Source of the DNA: Pseudomonadota bacterium
GTDB lineage: Bacteria > Myxococcota_A > Polyangia > Polyangiales > Sandaracinaceae
Assembly (NCBI GenBank): GCA_023427125.1
Contig: JAEZBP010000183.1
Location: 1-7,414, forward strand
Reading direction: 5' to 3'
DNA length: 7,414 bases
Part shown: in pieces, positions 7,214 through 7,414 of the stretch
Numbering within the stretch: the stretch's first letter is position 1
Layout: each line of letters starts with the position of its first letter
Notes under the pieces: model-generated
The model's input: only the letters and a program-made list of their open reading frames with translations
The model's database searches: none
What the model was told of the DNA's origin: nothing
Made by a program: the position numbers and the translations under genes

Positions 7214-7267
7214 TCGCCGTTGCTTCGCGCCGCCGTCGCATCGCCGTTACTTCGCGCCGCTGTCGCG
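7214..7267. repeat. 27-base tandem duplication
   Basis: Two adjacent 27-base units (7214-7240 and 7241-7267) start TCGCCGTT and differ at three positions (9, 21 and 27 of the unit). A shorter echo, CTCGCCGTAG, follows. The repeat lies in the noncoding gap after the peptidase stop codon and before the intron end. The 27-base length keeps both strands open in some frames, which explains the repeated peptides in shadow frames here. No function is evident. Confidence 0.75.
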
Positions 7268-7294
7268 CCTCGCCGTAGCGGGCGGTTCGGTCGG

Positions 7295-7363
7295 GTGGCC
7301 CCGGGGGATTGCTCCCCCGGGGCTCCCACAGATCCGGACGTGCGGAGTTACCGCATCCGGCTC
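7295..7363 (-). mobile_element. 3' end of a group II intron (domain V and domain VI-like hairpins)
   Basis: On the minus strand, 7363-7331 is a 33-base hairpin with domain V architecture. The lower stem is GAGCCGGA with TCCGGATC, the two-base bulge is CG (7340-7339), the upper stem is TGCGG with CCGCA, and the loop is TAACT. The AGC catalytic triad is at 7362-7360. One base later a second strong hairpin follows (GCCCCGGGGG with CCCCCGGGGC, 7323-7314 and 7307-7298; loop AGCAAT), enclosed by GTG/CAC. This is the place of domain VI. Differences from a standard domain V: G7361 faces A7333, where G-U is usual, and the loop is not a plain GNRA. The intron body and its reverse transcriptase, if present, lie beyond the right edge on the minus strand. 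A minus-strand frame from 7413 reads PRIVHSYVRGT and stops at 7380-7378; it might be the end of that protein, but this is too short to call. The intron could equally be a degenerate remnant. Confidence 0.7.
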
Positions 7364-7414
7364 CTCGGGCCGTGCGTTCACGTACCGCGGACGTAGGAGT
7401 GGACGATCCTCGGC

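Noticed and set aside
3324..7241. Very long minus-strand frame (about 1305 codons) antisense to the MATE and peptidase genes
   Set aside because: Its product is Arg/Ala/Glu-rich low complexity with no domain. Long antisense frames are expected where third positions are nearly all G or C. The sense frames have clear catalytic and family motifs.
7378..7413. Minus-strand frame PRIVHSYVRGT ending in TGA as the C terminus of an intron-encoded reverse transcriptase
   Set aside because: The position is right for such a protein, but eleven residues at the window edge carry no recognisable motif.

Overview
The window reads as chromosomal DNA from a very GC-rich Gram-negative bacterium, most likely a myxobacterium (Myxococcota; a Polyangiales/Sandaracinus-type genome is my guess). 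The grounds are strong G/C bias at third codon positions, many long antisense shadow frames, three neighbouring lipoprotein precursors, and a C-terminal tail at the left edge that looks like a MYXO-CTERM surface-sorting anchor. The taxonomy is inference; no rRNA or marker gene is present.

Layout, left to right. (1) The last 21 codons of a + strand gene (2-67) encode a hydrophobic segment followed by four arginines. (2) A 181-base convergent intergenic region holds a large imperfect palindrome (149-224) built from a 9-base direct repeat. (3) Two minus-strand genes follow: a secreted GH13 alpha-amylase-family lipoprotein with a CBM48-like domain (249-2381) and, upstream of it, an unrecognised cysteine-rich lipoprotein (2458-3327). 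(4) A 74-base divergent gap separates these from a + strand MATE-family efflux transporter (3402-4796). (5) After 75 bases comes a + strand DPP-IV-like S9 serine peptidase, also with a lipoprotein signal (4872-7166). (6) The right-hand 248 bases carry a 27-base tandem duplication and, on the minus strand, a structure matching domains V and VI of a group II intron. The body of that intron would lie beyond the right edge.

How they work together: two of the genes are envelope-anchored hydrolases, one acting on alpha-glucans and one on peptides. They fit the scavenging or predatory lifestyle of such bacteria. The MATE pump would act in the inner membrane. Nothing ties the four complete genes into one pathway. 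The amylase and the unknown lipoprotein could be co-transcribed (76-base gap). The MATE and peptidase genes probably have their own promoters.

I do not see a convincing new multi-gene system. The parts most worth a second look are the intergenic palindrome, the group II intron end with an unusual G-A pair in domain V, and the six-cysteine lipoprotein of unknown function.
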